A stretch of DNA of 34,723 nucleotides, taken from NCBI GenBank assembly GCA_031253335.1, contig JAIRWF010000017.1, positions 1 through 34,723 of the forward strand. The letters are read 5' to 3'. The position numbers and the translations under genes were made by a program. The notes under the pieces were generated by a model. The model searched no databases. It was not told where the DNA came from and saw nothing but the letters and a program-made list of their open reading frames with translations. Positions 1 through 6,003 of this stretch are shown here, piece by piece (the stretch's first letter is position 1; each line of letters starts with the position of its first letter). The DNA is from Streptococcaceae bacterium (GTDB taxonomy: Bacteria > Bacillota > Bacilli > Lactobacillales > Streptococcaceae).

Positions 1-57
1 TGACCCACAGCTGAATGCCGCTATCAATCATGCATTTTCGCACTACTAAGCGCGAAA

Positions 58-66
58 TGCTATAAT
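58..66 (+). promoter_or_regulatory. extended -10 promoter upstream of the rplU leader
   Basis: TGC followed by a perfect TATAAT (61-66) forms an extended -10; no good -35 is visible. The inverted repeat TTTCGC (36-41) / GCGAAA (52-57) sits just upstream and might be an operator or a hairpin. Transcription would start near 73 and run towards the L21 leader, so this may be a distal promoter of the ribosomal operon or that of a small RNA. The transcript could pair ACCGCA (about 97-102) with TGCGGT (about 124-129). Which of these is true cannot be told from sequence alone. Confidence 0.5.
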
Positions 67-145
67 AACAATGAATAAAAGGTATCTTTGAAAGTTACCG
101 CAGATTTCTTGACACTTACCTTATGCGGTTCATTCTAGTAGAGCC

Positions 146-174
146 TTGATTTTTAGAAAAATATATGCTACAAT
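146..174 (+). promoter_or_regulatory. main promoter of the L21 leader and rplU operon
   Basis: TTGATT (146-151), a 17-nt spacer and TACAAT (169-174), with an extended -10 TGC directly before the -10. The predicted start near 181 leaves a leader of about 225 nt before rplU. Confidence 0.7.
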
Positions 175-180
175 ATATTA

Positions 181-407
181 CGTTGTCTTTGGATTTCCAA
201 AGAGCAACCGCACGAAAGACGTATTAAGTGGTTTATCCCGCGTCACAGGCGAGTCTATCATTAAGATGCTGAGAGCGTCTGCTACGAGTTTGTTCCTAAC
301 GACGACTGCCATTTATTGACTTGGTACTTTGTACCAAGTGGGAGATGGAGTAGGGACACAAACGAGTGACGGTCGAAGCTCAGTTGAAATAGGAAGGAGA
401 TATCCAA
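181..407 (+). ncRNA. L21 leader RNA (ribosomal protein leader)
   Basis: A leader of about 225 nt with no coding content precedes rplU, as is usual for Firmicutes, where structured L21 leaders occur before the rplU operon and probably mediate autoregulation by a ribosomal protein. A clear hairpin is seen at about 319-339 (ACTTGGTAC, TTT, GTACCAAGT), followed by purine-rich sequence and the rplU ribosome binding site AGGAAGGAG near 391-399. Assignment rests on position and length; a covariance-model search with the Rfam L21 leader family would settle it. Confidence 0.7.
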
Positions 408-725
408 ATGGCAGATACTTATGCAATTATCAAGACGGGCGGTAAGCAAGTCAAGGTCGTTGTTGGTGAACCTGTTTACGTTGAAAAGCTCGACGCACAG
501 GCTGGCGACAAGGTAACTTTTGATGAAGTGGTGCTCGTGGGTGGCGCAAAAGCTGTGATTGGCACACCGTTCGTGAAATCCGCTACGGTTGTTGGCGAAG
601 TCGAAAAGCAAGGCAAGCAGAAAAAGGTTGTCACTTATCAATACAAACCTAAAAAGCATAGCCACCGCAAGCAAGGTCATCGTCAACCTTACACCAAGGT
701 TGTGATTAAAGAAATCAATGCTTAA
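408..725 (+). CDS. rplU: 50S ribosomal protein L21
   Basis: A protein of 105 residues, the normal length of bL21, which binds 23S rRNA in the large subunit. The N-terminus ([14 protein letters not shown]) and the basic C-terminal stretch with [15 protein letters not shown] are hallmarks of the family. An AGGAAGGAG ribosome binding site lies about 8 nt before the ATG. It is the first gene of the conserved rplU-prp-rpmA operon, so L21, the L27-processing protease and L27 are made together. Confidence 0.98.
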   Translation: MADTYAIIKTGGKQVKVVVGEPVYVEKLDAQAGDKVTFDEVVLVGGAKAVIGTPFVKSATVVGEVEKQGKQKKVVTYQYKPKKHSHRKQGHRQPYTKVVIKEINA

Positions 726-730
726 TTGTA

Positions 731-1054
731 ATGATTAAGGCAAAGATTTATGAGAGATCCGGCCGGATTAACGGCTATGAAATCTCAGGTCACGCAGAGT
801 CTGGTGAATACGGACATGACGTGGTATGCGCTGCAGTGAGTGTCTTGGGCATCACGACGGCGAATAATCTGCATGAATTCGCAAACGTCAAACCAGAAGC
901 CAAGATGGAAGAAGGTTATCTCAAAGTTGAGATCCCGCTGACCTTGACTGAAAAGCGTGAAACCACAGCGCAACTGATTCTCAAGATGTTCCAAAAGAAC
1001 ATGGAGGCAGTTGGCAAAGAATACTCAGAATTTATAGAAGTAGAGGTAAAATAA
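731..1054 (+). CDS. prp: ribosomal-processing cysteine protease Prp
   Basis: A protein of 107 residues between L21 and L27, the fixed place of Prp in Firmicutes. Prp is the cysteine protease that removes the N-terminal extension of L27, which is needed for functional ribosomes in staphylococci. The catalytic pair is visible as His21 (in SGHAES) and Cys33 (in HDVVCAAVS). The ATG lies 5 nt after the rplU stop and no Shine-Dalgarno sequence precedes it, so translation is probably coupled to rplU. The stop codon directly abuts the rpmA start. Confidence 0.95.
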   Translation: MIKAKIYERSGRINGYEISGHAESGEYGHDVVCAAVSVLGITTANNLHEFANVKPEAKMEEGYLKVEIPLTLTEKRETTAQLILKMFQKNMEAVGKEYSEFIEVEVK

Positions 1055-1330
1055 ATGCTTAAACTTAATTTGCAACTCTTCGCCCACAAGAAAGGTGGAG
1101 GTTCCACTTCTAACGGTCGTGATTCACAAGCTAAGCGTCTTGGCGCAAAAGCTTCTGATGGCGAATTCGTGACGGGCGGATCCATCCTTTACCGTCAACG
1201 TGGCACGCATATCCATGCGGGTGAAAACGTTGGTCGTGGCGGCGACGATACACTCTTTGCTAAAATGGACGGCAAAGTAAAATTTGAAACGAAAAAAGGC
1301 AAAAAGCAAGTCAGCATCGTTGCGGCGTAA
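1055..1330 (+). CDS. rpmA: 50S ribosomal protein L27 with Prp-cleavable extension
   Basis: A protein of 91 residues. Residues 1-10 ([10 protein letters not shown]) form the Firmicutes-specific extension that Prp removes; mature L27 would start at HKKGGGST and reach towards the peptidyl-transferase centre. The core [11 protein letters not shown] and the [10 protein letters not shown] segment are typical. An AGAGG ribosome binding site lies within the end of prp, about 8 nt upstream. The cleavage site differs from the better-known LQFFA form by Leu for the first Phe, which is probably tolerated. Confidence 0.97.
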   Translation: MLKLNLQLFAHKKGGGSTSNGRDSQAKRLGAKASDGEFVTGGSILYRQRGTHIHAGENVGRGGDDTLFAKMDGKVKFETKKGKKQVSIVAA

Positions 1331-1380
1331 GCTTTTGGTTTAACTATGCGCGGGAAACGCGACATGGCGAAAGGAAAAAA

Positions 1381-1626
1381 ATGAAAAAAGATATTCATCC
1401 GAATTATGGTCCAGTGATTTTCATGGACACAACTACAGGTTACAAGTTCTTGTCTGGCTCTACAAAGACAAGCAACGAAACTGAAAAATGGGAAGATGGT
1501 AAAGAGTATCCACTTGTTAAAGTCGAGATTTCGTCTGATTCTCATCCTTTCTATACAGGCCGTCAGAAATTTACACAAGCTGATGGACGTGTGGATCGCT
1601 TTAATAAAAAATACGGTCTTAAATAA
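1381..1626 (+). CDS. rpmE2: 50S ribosomal protein L31 type B
   Basis: A protein of 81 residues starting [16 protein letters not shown] and ending in [12 protein letters not shown]. It lacks the zinc-binding Cys motif, so it is the zinc-independent type B (RpmE2/YtjA class), which in many bacteria replaces the zinc form under zinc limitation. The ribosome binding site is AAAGGA. A 12-codon open frame (1346-1384) with a small CGCG-GGAAA-CGCG hairpin lies just upstream and overlaps the start as ATGA. The gene ends in a strong terminator, so it may be partly co-transcribed with rpmA. Confidence 0.97.
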   Translation: MKKDIHPNYGPVIFMDTTTGYKFLSGSTKTSNETEKWEDGKEYPLVKVEISSDSHPFYTGRQKFTQADGRVDRFNKKYGLK

Positions 1627-1633
1627 AGAGAAA

Positions 1634-1655
1634 ACCTGCCAGTGGCAGGTTTTTG
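1634..1655 (+). terminator. intrinsic terminator after rpmE2
   Basis: The hairpin ACCTGCC-AGT-GGCAGGT is followed by TTTT. It lies 7 nt after the rpmE2 stop and ends the ribosomal gene cluster. The convergent dusB gene ends about 90 nt further on. Confidence 0.9.
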
Positions 1656-1747
1656 ATTATAGTTAAGCCGTATTTTGTTTCCCGGTTAATAAGGTTAAAT
1701 CGGCTTTTGTAACGATGTAACTGGATGCACGAAGGGGGAGTATATAC

Positions 1748-2755
1748 CTAAATAGCTGAGACGTGCGTCTGGAGTTGCAAAAGATACTGATCAAAAATAG
1801 CAAGAATTTCTTCTTGTGTCTCCGCTTCATTGACCGCTTTTTTAATGCGTGCAGCGCCTGGTGCGCCACGGAGATAATGCGGGGCATGCTGACGGAATTC
1901 CTTAGGAGCTAAGAAATCGCCTTTCAAATCGACGAGATTTTGCAAGTGGGCCTTGGCAGTGGCGATTTTTTCTTCAACGGGAGGTTCAGGGAGCAACTCG
2001 CCTGTCTCTAAATAATGCGCGGTGCGCGTGAGCATCCAAGGGTTGCCAAGGGCAGCGCGGCCTATCATGACGGCGTCAATGCCTGTGGCGTCTAGCATTT
2101 CTTTTGCGTCCTCGGGCGTTTTGATGTCGCCATTGCCGATGACGGGAATGTGCACGGCTTCTTTGAGCTCCCGAAGGGCTTCCCAGCGGTCTTTAGCGTG
2201 GCCAGTATAAGCTTGTGCCTTGGTGCGGGTGTGCATGGCAACAGCAGAAGCGCCACCAGCCTCGATAGCTTTGGCATTTTCAACATAATAAAGGTGCTCT
2301 TCGTCCCAACCCAAGCGGATTTTCACGGTTAAAGGAATGGTGATGGCGTGTGCGACTTGACTCACGACGTTATAGACCTTATCCGGATCCAACAAAAGGC
2401 GCGAGCCTGCCTCGTTTTTTGTGACTTTGGGGACAGGACAGCCCATGTTGATGTCAATGATGTCAGCAACTGTATTGGCCTCGACAAATTGTGCGGCTTC
2501 GACAAGTGTTTTGGCGTCGCCTCCAAAAATCTGGATGCTGAGTGGATGCGGCACACCCTCGAAATCTAGCATGGAGAGGGTTTTTTCGTTGCGGAATTCA
2601 ATGCCTTTGTCGCTAATCATCTCGGAGACTACGAGACCTGCCCCGAATTGCTTTGCGATGCTCAAAAAAGCCTTGTTCGTGATACCCGCCATGGGGGCTA
2701 GAACAATGCGGTTTTCGATGGGGACAGAGCCGATGTGGAAGGAAGGATTAGTCAT
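1748..2755 (-). CDS. dusB: tRNA-dihydrouridine synthase (DusB family)
   Basis: An FMN-dependent TIM-barrel enzyme of 335 residues that reduces uridines in the D-loop of tRNA. The N-terminal APMAGITNKAF, the NMGCPVPKV segment with the catalytic cysteine, EAGSRLL, and GNGDIKTPEDA (FMN phosphate binding) mark it as a Dus protein of the DusB type. The ATG at 2755 was chosen because it gives the usual N-terminus; an upstream TTG at 2776 would extend further into the toxin gene. It overlaps the RelE-like toxin gene by 8 bp and has no promoter of its own in the gap, so it is probably co-transcribed with the toxin-antitoxin pair. Confidence 0.95.
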   Translation of the reverse strand: MTNPSFHIGSVPIENRIVLAPMAGITNKAFLSIAKQFGAGLVVSEMISDKGIEFRNEKTLSMLDFEGVPHPLSIQIFGGDAKTLVEAAQFVEANTVADIIDINMGCPVPKVTKNEAGSRLLLDPDKVYNVVSQVAHAITIPLTVKIRLGWDEEHLYYVENAKAIEAGGASAVAMHTRTKAQAYTGHAKDRWEALRELKEAVHIPVIGNGDIKTPEDAKEMLDATGIDAVMIGRAALGNPWMLTRTAHYLETGELLPEPPVEEKIATAKAHLQNLVDLKGDFLAPKEFRQHAPHYLRGAPGAARIKKAVNEAETQEEILAIFDQYLLQLQTHVSAI

Positions 2756-3026
2756 AAATTTCTTTTCGATGTCCAATAGAGAAAACTTCGACTGTCACAA
2801 TGTTATCTTTGATATAGCAGAGAATGCGGTAATCCCCAACGCGGTAACGCCACTCGCCTGAGTGGTTTGCAGTGAGTCCTTTTCCATGAGACCATGGGTT
2901 GTTTGTGCCTTCTATGTTTTTATCAAGCCATTGAAGAATGGTTGAGCGCACAAATGGGTCAAGCTTTTTTAACTGTTTATTCGCCCGTTTATCAATGATA
3001 ACATGATAAGTCTTTGAAACAGTCAT
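2748..3026 (-). CDS. RelE/ParE-superfamily toxin
   Basis: A basic protein of 92 residues. The segments DKRANKQLKKLD, GEWRYRVGDYRILCYI and VFSIGHRKEIYD are the standard pattern of RelE/YafQ-type toxins, ribosome-dependent or free mRNA interferases neutralised by a small antitoxin. It starts within the antitoxin stop codon (ATGA overlap, 3023-3026) and overlaps dusB at the other end. The C-terminal His-Arg-Lys cluster is in the usual active-site position. RelE rather than ParE activity is inferred, not shown. Confidence 0.88.
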   Translation of the reverse strand: MTVSKTYHVIIDKRANKQLKKLDPFVRSTILQWLDKNIEGTNNPWSHGKGLTANHSGEWRYRVGDYRILCYIKDNIVTVEVFSIGHRKEIYD

Positions 3027-3241
3027 AGACCGTATTCTTTCATGATATCTGCGAGAGGAATCCCTGGTTCATCACCGTTTTCAGCCATGGCTTTGCGCAA
3101 GATTTTGAGGTCATACTCATCCTCAATCTTCTCCAGCATGGCTTGGCGGGCAAACTCTGAGATGGTGAGTCCGTGGAGCTTGGTAAAGTTTTTGATTAAC
3201 TCGGAATCTTCATTTTCGATGCGTAATGTCATGGTTGTCAT
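3023..3241 (-). CDS. ribbon-helix-helix antitoxin (RelB / DUF6290-like)
   Basis: A protein of 72 residues. MTTMTLRIENED is a ribbon-helix-helix strand, followed by helices with TISEFARQAMLEKIEDEYD; the acidic C-terminus ending DIMKEYGL would wrap the toxin. The ATG at 3241 was chosen because AGGAGG stands 7 nt upstream; the longer frame from 3289 has no support. The pair has its own consensus promoter with a palindrome over the -10, suggesting autoregulation as in other type II systems. Confidence 0.88.
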   Translation of the reverse strand: MTTMTLRIENEDSELIKNFTKLHGLTISEFARQAMLEKIEDEYDLKILRKAMAENGDEPGIPLADIMKEYGL

Positions 3242-3255
3242 GAGAATACCTCCTG

Positions 3256-3289
3256 AATACATTGTATTACAAAAACAAAAACTTGTCAA
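3256..3289 (-). promoter_or_regulatory. toxin-antitoxin promoter with palindromic operator
   Basis: On the minus strand TTGACA (3289-3284), a 17-nt spacer and TACAAT (3266-3261) form a near-consensus promoter. The palindrome AATACATTGTATT (3256-3268) covers the -10 and is the likely binding site of the ribbon-helix-helix antitoxin, so repression by steric block is expected. Confidence 0.75.
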
Positions 3290-3353
3290 GCAGGGTGGGT
3301 AAGTGGGAAGAATAAGTATTTTTGCTAACTAGACAAGTTCTGTCCACTTTATA

Positions 3354-3368
3354 TGCTATAATCAATCT
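3354..3368 (+). promoter_or_regulatory. extended -10 promoter abutting the HTH gene start
   Basis: TGC-TATAAT (3354-3362) is followed by only 6 nt before the ATG at 3369, so the transcript would start at or next to the A of the start codon. The flanking 21 bp (3352-3372) recur exactly at 3868-3888 before the ATPase gene. No Shine-Dalgarno is possible. Confidence 0.65.
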
Positions 3369-3662
3369 ATGAATGATCAAGAACGTCTTTTAAATATTTT
3401 TCTGAGGCTACAGGCAGGGGAGCGGCTTTCAAAGAGTCAATTGGCGCATGAGTTTAGCCTGAGTGAGAAGTCGATTCAGCGGGATTTTTCGACTTTGGGT
3501 AGGTTTCTGGAGGGGCAGAATCGGCCGGTTGTTGGGGCTGAGTTGGCTGATGTGGATGATAGCGACCAAACGCAGGATAGGCTTTTCTTTACAGATTTTC
3601 AAAATGTAGGAGGAGCGCCGCAAGGCTATTATGCGAGCTTGGCTTTTTATAAATATCAGTGA
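3369..3662 (+). CDS. small HTH protein, probable truncated WYL/DeoR-type regulator
   Basis: A protein of 97 residues. The first 50 (QERLLNIFLRLQAGERLSK, EFSLSEKSIQRDFSTL) form a helix-turn-helix like that at the N-terminus of WYL-domain regulators. The rest resembles no WYL domain: it is short, acidic and ends FYKYQ, so the gene may be a remnant or a stand-alone DNA-binding protein. It starts on a predicted leaderless transcript and is followed by a hairpin copied from the hslO 3' end. The target is unknown. Confidence 0.6.
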   Translation: MNDQERLLNIFLRLQAGERLSKSQLAHEFSLSEKSIQRDFSTLGRFLEGQNRPVVGAELADVDDSDQTQDRLFFTDFQNVGGAPQGYYASLAFYKYQ

Positions 3663-3670
3663 GAATAAAA

Positions 3671-3692
3671 ATGACCCTGAGGGTCATTTTTT
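3671..3692. terminator. intrinsic terminator, copy of the hslO terminator
   Basis: ATGACCC-TGA-GGGTCAT followed by TTTTT on the plus strand, with an A run upstream so it can work both ways. It matches the hairpin at 5013-5033 and is part of the 93-bp repeat of the hslO end. Confidence 0.75.
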
Positions 3693-3762
3693 GATGATGA
3701 GGGTGTTGAGGTCTTTTTCGCTGAAGTGATAGGTGTTGCCACAGAATTGGCAGATGACTTCG
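3684..3762 (-). pseudogene. duplicated 3' end of hslO
   Basis: On the minus strand this reads EVICQFCGNTYHFSEKDLN and then TLIIKK plus stop, equal to the last 25 residues of the intact HslO at 5025-5915 apart from Asn-Leu to Thr-Ile changes. DNA identity covers 3670-3762 versus 5012-5103, including the terminator. It has no start and no domain of its own. The copy implies that the ATPase segment entered by, or caused, a duplication at the hslO 3' end. Confidence 0.88.
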
Positions 3763-3849
3763 AGTCGATGAATTGATAGAGAGGATTGGGTATAAAATAG
3801 GAATATTACAGCATGACCTTCGATAATTACATTATTATAAAAGGTTTAC

Positions 3850-3884
3850 TTGTGATAAATATCTATTTATGCTATAATCAATCT
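3850..3884 (+). promoter_or_regulatory. promoter of the ATPase gene, predicted leaderless
   Basis: TTGTGA (3850-3855), 17 nt, TATAAT (3873-3878) with TGC before it; the ATG follows after 6 nt at 3885. The start site should coincide with the start codon. Confidence 0.68.
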
Positions 3885-5009
3885 ATGATTAAAAGAAAAA
3901 GTGAAAGTGATATTCTGCAGGGACTTGAAAAAGGAAAGGTCGTTATTTTATATGGTGCGAGGCAAGTTGGAAAGACGACTTTGGTGAAAGAAGTCGCTAA
4001 AAAGTTGCCCAATTCGCTTTATGCCAGTACGGATGATCCTTTTATTTTAGAAAATCTTTATTATCGGCCACTAGTGGAGTTGAAGGCATTTTTGGGGGAG
4101 ACGCAAACGCTTATCATTGATGAGGCGCAGCGGATTGAAAATATTGGTCTGCTGTTAAAGCTATTACATGATGAACTGCCTGACTTGAAGATTATTGCGA
4201 CGGGATCATCCAGTTTTGATCTGGCGAATAAAATTAATGAGCCGCTGACGGGGCGAAAGAATGAGTTATTTTTACCCGCTTTGAGTATTCAAGAAGTGAG
4301 CGAGAATAATTTCCAATTGGCAGCAAATATTCCGATCATGTTACTGCGCGGAGGATATCCTGAGGTTTGGACACTTTCGGAAGATGAAGCCCGCGCAAGG
4401 TTGCGAGAAATTGCCTCTAGTTATGTTTATAAAGATGTGTTTGCCCCCAATACAATCTATGATCAGACATTGCTTTACAACTTGATGCGTTATTTGGCTT
4501 ACCAGATTGGTAATGAAGTGAGTTATCATGAATTGTCACAGATGCTAGAAGTGAGTGCGGAAACAATCAAACGATATATTGATTTGCTTGAGAAAGCGTT
4601 TATTATCTTTCGGCAGAATCAATACCGGAAAAATCAACGTGTGGCAGTTGGGCGTAAGCGAAAGATTTATTTCAATGATTTGGGCATTCGGAATGCTTTG
4701 ATTGATAATTTTGCCCCCTTAGATTTTCGAGATGATCGGGGAGCCATGTGGGAAAATTTTTGTGTCGTTGAAAGAAAAAAATTATTGAGTGCACAAAAGA
4801 GAATTGCACAGCACTACTATTGGCGAAACAATCGTCAGCAAGAGATTGATTTGATTGAGGAGGAAAACGGGCAAACGAGAGCTTTCGAGATGAAATTTCG
4901 AGATAATCGAACCGTAAAAATACCTAGAGAATTTTCTGAAATGTACCCTGACAATCAAAGCTTTGACGTTTTAACGACTGATAATTTTTTGACGAAAGGC
5001 TTGCAATGA
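3885..5009 (+). CDS. AAA-type ATPase with DUF4143-like C-terminus
   Basis: A protein of 374 residues from the ATG at 3885; an upstream frame from 3813 exists but the promoter -10 lies inside it. Walker A is GARQVGKTT (24-32) and Walker B TLIIDEAQ (about 75-82); an arginine-finger-like TGSSSFDL follows. A winged-helix-like part (YHELSQMLEVSAETIKRYIDLL) and a C-terminal nuclease-like fold (RQQEIDLIEEENG, FEMKF) are typical of the AAA_14/DUF4143 family, whose role is poorly known. The E-I-D...E-x-K pattern resembles PD-(D/E)xK nucleases. AT-rich and flanked by hslO-end repeats, so probably acquired. Confidence 0.85.
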   Translation: MIKRKSESDILQGLEKGKVVILYGARQVGKTTLVKEVAKKLPNSLYASTDDPFILENLYYRPLVELKAFLGETQTLIIDEAQRIENIGLLLKLLHDELPDLKIIATGSSSFDLANKINEPLTGRKNELFLPALSIQEVSENNFQLAANIPIMLLRGGYPEVWTLSEDEARARLREIASSYVYKDVFAPNTIYDQTLLYNLMRYLAYQIGNEVSYHELSQMLEVSAETIKRYIDLLEKAFIIFRQNQYRKNQRVAVGRKRKIYFNDLGIRNALIDNFAPLDFRDDRGAMWENFCVVERKKLLSAQKRIAQHYYWRNNRQQEIDLIEEENGQTRAFEMKFRDNRTVKIPREFSEMYPDNQSFDVLTTDNFLTKGLQ

Positions 5010-5012
5010 AAA

Positions 5013-5033
5013 ATGACCGTGTGGTCATTTTTT
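5013..5033. terminator. bidirectional terminator between the ATPase gene and hslO
   Basis: ATGACC-GTGT-GGTCAT with T runs on both strands. The hslO stop codon (5025-5027) lies in the stem, and the ATPase stop is 4 nt upstream on the other strand. Confidence 0.85.
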
Positions 5034-5915
5034 GATGAGTAGATTATTGAGGTCTTTTTCGCTGAAGTGGTAGGTGTTGCCGCAGAATTGGCAGATGACT
5101 TCGGCGCCGTGGTCTTCTTCAATCATGGCGGTGATTTCTTTGGGGCCTAGGCTTGCGATGCCTTCGAGGAATCGAGACTTGGAGCAGTCACAATGCCAGG
5201 AGAGGGGGGATTCGGACAGGATGTTGAAGTTTTCATCGCCGTAGAGGGCGTGAAGGAGGTCGGGCAAATTCGCGTAGTCTACTAAGGGCTTCATTTTTTG
5301 GATATTGGACTCGATGCGGGCGAGGTCTTCGTCTGCTGTCCCAGGGAGGGCTTGGAGCATGAAGCCACGCGCACACTTGACGGCATCCCCATTGAGCGAA
5401 GCGTCGTCACTGTCACCGAAAAGTTCTACGGCGAGGCCTACGGAAGAGGGGGTCTGCTCGCTCGTGACGAAGTACCAGGCGAGGTCTTCGCCGATTTCGC
5501 CTGTGAGGAGGTCGGTCTGGCCAGTGTAGGGGGTTCGCAGACCCATGTCTTTGATGACGACGAAGCGGCCGTTGCCGACAAGAGGCATGGCGGGGTCATT
5601 CACGATGACTTGGCCAGTGGATTCGCGCTTGTAGTCAAGGTCTGGATTGTGGACGTAGCCTTTGACGCTACCGTCGGTCGCGGATACGGCGACGAGTGCA
5701 CCCATGGGGCCGTCGCCTAGGACTTTCACGGTGATTTTGCTGTCGCCTTTTTCGTTTGCCGCAAGGATTTGCGCAGCCATTAAGGTGCGTCCGAGTGCGA
5801 CGGTCGAAGAAGGCTTCGTGTCGTGGCGTTTTTGGGCTTCTTGGACGGTCTCGGTCGCGTCGAGCGCATAAGCGCGGAAATGGGCGGAGGTGGATTTGAG
5901 GAGGATGTCTGTCAT
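5025..5915 (-). CDS. hslO: Hsp33 redox-regulated chaperone
   Basis: A protein of 296 residues, full length. Hsp33 is a cytoplasmic holdase activated by oxidation, when the four zinc-binding cysteines form disulfides. These are Cys242 and Cys244 (HCDCS) and Cys275 and Cys278 (CQFCG), with the same 33-residue spacing between pairs as in E. coli. GDGPMGALVAVS and the long central linker are also typical. The gene has an extended -10 only 6 nt before the ATG, so its mRNA is predicted leaderless. A second copy of its 3' end lies at 3684-3762. Confidence 0.97.
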   Translation of the reverse strand: MTDILLKSTSAHFRAYALDATETVQEAQKRHDTKPSSTVALGRTLMAAQILAANEKGDSKITVKVLGDGPMGALVAVSATDGSVKGYVHNPDLDYKRESTGQVIVNDPAMPLVGNGRFVVIKDMGLRTPYTGQTDLLTGEIGEDLAWYFVTSEQTPSSVGLAVELFGDSDDASLNGDAVKCARGFMLQALPGTADEDLARIESNIQKMKPLVDYANLPDLLHALYGDENFNILSESPLSWHCDCSKSRFLEGIASLGPKEITAMIEEDHGAEVICQFCGNTYHFSEKDLNNLLIKK

Positions 5916-5930
5916 GGGGAAATTATAGCA
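5916..5930 (-). promoter_or_regulatory. extended -10 promoter abutting the hslO start
   Basis: On the minus strand TGC-TATAAT (-10 at 5927-5922) is followed by TTCCCC and the ATG at 5915. The spacing of 6 nt puts the start site at the start codon. No -35 match stands out. Confidence 0.65.
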
Positions 5931-5982
5931 TAATTTCTTGGAGGACTATGGGACGGGGCTTAAGGCGATTTTAGGGAGAATG

Positions 5983-6003
5983 TGATATAATTTTTTGTAT
6001 CAG
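5983..6003 (+). promoter_or_regulatory. extended -10 promoter of asp2
   Basis: TGA-TATAAT (5983-5991) precedes the ATG at 6004 by 12 nt, leaving a 5' UTR of about 6 nt without a Shine-Dalgarno sequence. No good -35 is seen. Confidence 0.55.

Noticed and set aside
71-88. Six-codon peptide after the first promoter
   Set aside because: Too short, and its ATG would precede the expected start of transcription.
109-137. Promoter at TTGACA 109-114
   Set aside because: The -35 is perfect, but the sequence 17 nt downstream (ATTCTA) is a poor -10; the promoter at 146-174 is better.
5298-5720. Plus-strand frame of 140 codons in hslO
   Set aside because: Antisense shadow of hslO without ribosome binding site or recognisable family.
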